This document shows positions 5,670 through 7,848 of a stretch of DNA of 7,848 nucleotides, in pieces. The stretch lies in the NCBI GenBank assembly GCA_031290955.1, contig JAISLJ010000025.1, positions 1 through 7,848 on the forward strand, given 5' to 3'. Position 1 is the stretch's first letter. Each line of letters opens with the position of its first letter. A model generated the notes under the pieces. That model was not told where the DNA came from. It was given only the letters and a program-made list of their open reading frames with translations, and ran no database searches. Source of the stretch: Zoogloeaceae bacterium (GTDB lineage: Bacteria; Pseudomonadota; Gammaproteobacteria; Burkholderiales; Rhodocyclaceae). Made by a program: the position numbers and the translations under genes.

Positions 5670-7412
5670 ATGTTTGACGCCGTTCGCAACAATCGTCGTT
5701 TCGTGCAGGGATTTCTTGCTCTCATCACCATTCCATTCGCCATCTGGGGGCTGGAATCCTATCAGAGCGGAGGGGGGACGGCGCATGTCGCCCGGGTGGG
5801 GGATACCGTTATAACGCAAGCGGAATTCCAGGAGACGCTGCGCGAGCAACGGGAAATCAGGCGGGCCGAACTGCCGCCCGGCGCTGACCCTGCCCTCCTC
5901 GATTCCCCGGAATTGCGCGAGGTCGTCCTGAATGGCCTCATCAACGAACGCCTCATCTTCCAGGATACCCGCGCCAAGCGCCTGCAAGTCGCAAATCCTG
6001 TCCTGACCAGCGTCATCGCCAGCCTGCGTGTCTTCCAGGAGAATGGCAAGTTCTCCGAGGCGCGCTACAAATCCGTGCTCGCCGCCCGGAACATGACGCC
6101 AGAACTGTTCGAGCGCCAGACGCACCAGCAAATCCAGCGCCAATACCTGATCGGCAGCCTGACCGAGACCGGCTTCTCCCCTCGTTCCGTAACCCAGCGC
6201 ATCGCGGCCCTGCAACTGGAAGAACGGGAAGTGCAGGCGTATCCGCTCTCCTGGAAACCTTTCGCGGACGCGGCCAAGCCGGAAGCGGAGGCAATCCGGA
6301 AATTCTATGACGAGGAGAGCGCACGTTTCGTCCAGCCGGAGGAAGCAACGGTTGAATACATCCTCCTGCGCGATGTGCCGGAAGAGCGTCGCGCCAGCCA
6401 CATCCTCTTCCTGACCGAAGGCGTGAAGGAGGACGAAAAGGCAAAGATCCGGGCCGAGGCGGAACGGGTGCTCGCGCTCGTGCGCAAGGACCCCGCCACT
6501 TTCGCCAGCCTGGCCCGCCAGCATTCGCAGGACCCGGGTTCGGCCCAGGCGGGCGGCGATCTGGGCTTCTTCCCCCGGAAGGCGATGGTCAAGCCCTTCG
6601 AGGATGCCGTGTTCGCCATGCAGGAAGGGGAAATCTCGGACATTGTGGCAACGGAATTCGGCTTTCATGTGATCCAGCTTACGGGGATCAAGGCTGCCCG
6701 CTATGGTTCCGATTTCGCCCGGGTCATCGACGATTTCAGCAACCGCCTCTTCGAGAATCCGGAAAGCCTGAAACCTGCCGCCGAACAGTTCGGGCTGGAA
6801 ATCCTGAAATCCGGCCCGCTGACCCGCGAGGGCGGCAAGGGAGGGCTTCTCGATCATCCCAAGGTTCTTGCCGCCATCTTCAACGAGGAAGTGCGCAAGG
6901 GCAACGTGAATAGCGAGGCCGTCGTGATCGGCGAAGGGGAGGTTCTGGCGGCGCGGGTGCTGGAATACAAGCCCTCTGCCCGCCTGCCCTTCGAGCGCGT
7001 GAAGGATGAAATCGCCAGGGAATTGCAGCAGAAGGCAGCCCTGGCGCGCGCCGCCGAACAGGGCGCGGCCACCTTGGCCGAGCTTGTCGCGGGCAAGGAG
7101 GTTTCCGTGCGCTGGAATCCGGCGGAAACGCTCTCCCGCGTTGCGCCCGGAAAACTCGACGCGGCGGCGATCCGCGCCGTGTTCAGCGTGGACGCCGCCA
7201 CCCTGCCGCGCTACGTTGGCGTGACCGTGCCGGAAGAAGGCTACGTGCTCTACCGGATCAACAAGGTGACGCCCAGGGAGGCGAACGAAGCGGAACTGAA
7301 GGGGCTGGGCATGCAACTCGCCTTCATCCAGGGACGGACGCAACTGCAAGCCTACCTCGCCGCCCTGCGCCAAAAAAACAAGGTGGAAATCAACCACAAG
7401 GGCATGGAATAA
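5670..7412 (+). CDS. ppiD: Periplasmic folding chaperone / peptidyl-prolyl isomerase PpiD
   Basis: An inner-membrane-anchored SurA/PpiD-type foldase that assists proteins emerging from the Sec translocon into the periplasm. The N-terminus MFDAVRNNRRFVQGFLALI is typical of PpiD: a short cytoplasmic basic segment, then one membrane span (about residues 11-28). A SurA-N-like chaperone region follows (VARVGDTVITQAEFQETLR, LNGLINERLIFQDTRA, then VFQENGKFSEARYKSVLA). The parvulin domain runs from RRASHIL (240-246) through GGDLGFFPRKAMVKPFEDAVFAM to GFHVIQL (331-337). The C-terminal region ends in a helix-rich segment. At 580 residues it is shorter than the roughly 620-640 I expect; the gap appears between VEYILL and VPEERRASHIL, where homologues usually carry about 30 more residues. 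It has its own promoter and is followed by ligA after 30 bases. Confidence 0.93.
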   Translation: MFDAVRNNRRFVQGFLALITIPFAIWGLESYQSGGGTAHVARVGDTVITQAEFQETLREQREIRRAELPPGADPALLDSPELREVVLNGLINERLIFQDTRAKRLQVANPVLTSVIASLRVFQENGKFSEARYKSVLAARNMTPELFERQTHQQIQRQYLIGSLTETGFSPRSVTQRIAALQLEEREVQAYPLSWKPFADAAKPEAEAIRKFYDEESARFVQPEEATVEYILLRDVPEERRASHILFLTEGVKEDEKAKIRAEAERVLALVRKDPATFASLARQHSQDPGSAQAGGDLGFFPRKAMVKPFEDAVFAMQEGEISDIVATEFGFHVIQLTGIKAARYGSDFARVIDDFSNRLFENPESLKPAAEQFGLEILKSGPLTREGGKGGLLDHPKVLAAIFNEEVRKGNVNSEAVVIGEGEVLAARVLEYKPSARLPFERVKDEIARELQQKAALARAAEQGAATLAELVAGKEVSVRWNPAETLSRVAPGKLDAAAIRAVFSVDAATLPRYVGVTVPEEGYVLYRINKVTPREANEAELKGLGMQLAFIQGRTQLQAYLAALRQKNKVEINHKGME

Positions 7413-7427
7413 GGCCCCGCTTTTCCC

Positions 7428-7435
7428 GGGAGGAG
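7428..7435 (+). promoter_or_regulatory. Ribosome-binding site of ligA, deciding between two starts
   Basis: GGGAGGAG ends one base before the ATG at 7437 but seven bases before the ATG at 7443. The spacing favours 7443 as the main start. Confidence 0.55.
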
Positions 7436-7442
7436 CATGGCG

Positions 7443-7848
7443 ATGACGGAGCACGGCAGCGCGGCGGCAACGGCAACGACAATGACGGCGGATGCGGCGG
7501 CGGCGCGCATCGCCGCCTTGCGCCTTGAAATCGAAGCGCACAACCGCGCCTATTACGAAGCGAACGCGCCCACTGTGCCGGATGCGGTGTACGACGCCCT
7601 GTTCCGCGAATTGCAGGCGCTGGAGCAAGAACACCCGGAACTGCAATCGCCTGATTCCCCAACCGTGCGTGTCGGCGGGCGGCCACTCGCCGCCTTCGCG
7701 CAGGTCACGCATGCCGTGCCCATGCTTTCCATCCAGACCGAAACCGACACCACGGCGGCGGGCGCGAACCATTTTGACGCCCGTGTCAGGAAGGAACTGG
7801 AACTGCCCGACAGCGCCCCGCCCATCGAATACACGGCGGAATTGAAAT
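7443..7848 (+). CDS. ligA: NAD-dependent DNA ligase (LigA), N-terminal part, cut by the right edge
   Basis: Seals nicks in replication and repair using NAD+. Only the first 135 codons are visible. After an Ala/Thr-rich start, residues from about 20 match domain Ia, which binds the nicotinamide mononucleotide part of NAD+: RIAALRLEIEAHNRAYYEAN, PDAVYDALFRELQALE, then SPDSPTVRVGG. Domain Ia is followed by HAVPMLSIQTETD, where most LigA proteins read VPMLSLDN, and then EYTAELK. The final lysine (7845-7847) is at the place of the KxDG nucleophile that is adenylated. The start at 7443 is chosen from ribosome-binding site spacing; 7437 (two residues longer) and 7482 (where family similarity begins) are alternatives. 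It lies 30 bases after ppiD with no terminator between them, so co-transcription is likely. Confidence 0.9.
   Translation, partial: MTEHGSAAATATTMTADAAAARIAALRLEIEAHNRAYYEANAPTVPDAVYDALFRELQALEQEHPELQSPDSPTVRVGGRPLAAFAQVTHAVPMLSIQTETDTTAAGANHFDARVRKELELPDSAPPIEYTAELK

Noticed and set aside
5460..7772. A 770-codon open frame on the minus strand opposite the end of tilS, all of ppiD and the start of ligA
   Set aside because: It lies antisense to confident genes with clear family motifs, has no recognisable domain, and is the expected by-product of high GC with few stop codons in that frame.

Overview
The window reads as an ordinary, gene-dense stretch of chromosome from a high-GC Gram-negative bacterium, most likely a betaproteobacterium (inferred from protein family content and style, e.g. 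a DUF3579 protein, the accA-tilS pair, and lptE next to holA). All genes recognised are housekeeping genes. I see no mobile element, CRISPR array, tRNA or rRNA, and no sign of a new defence or secretion system.

Layout. Bases 1-366 are a divergent intergenic region. A good minus-strand promoter (TTGACA, 17-base spacer, CATACT) leads to a strong ribosome-binding site and a 13-codon ORF that runs toward the left edge. A separate extended -10 promoter faces right, into a DUF3579 gene (367-660). Converging on that gene from the right is a minus-strand unit: a WrbA-like flavodoxin-fold protein (2363-2917), the LPS-assembly lipoprotein lptE (1783-2304) and the DNA polymerase III delta subunit holA (719-1783). 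It is probably one operon driven by a promoter at 2971-2998. Divergent from it, on the plus strand, are accA (3091-4050; acetyl-CoA carboxylase carboxyltransferase alpha) and tilS (4028-5575; tRNA-Ile lysidine synthetase), which overlap by 23 bases. A new promoter precedes ppiD (5670-7412; membrane-anchored periplasmic foldase), and ligA (NAD-dependent DNA ligase) starts just after it and is cut by the right edge exactly at its catalytic lysine.

How the genes work together. lptE and ppiD serve the outer membrane and periplasm, accA feeds fatty acid and lipid synthesis, holA and ligA serve DNA replication, and tilS serves tRNA decoding. They share no single pathway; this is core growth machinery.

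The points most worth a second look are an in-frame, roughly 90-base degenerate repeat, present three times, that has lengthened TilS to 515 residues; the promoter and mini-ORF at the left edge; a PpiD that looks shortened just before its parvulin domain; and the flavodoxin gene heading the lptE-holA unit.
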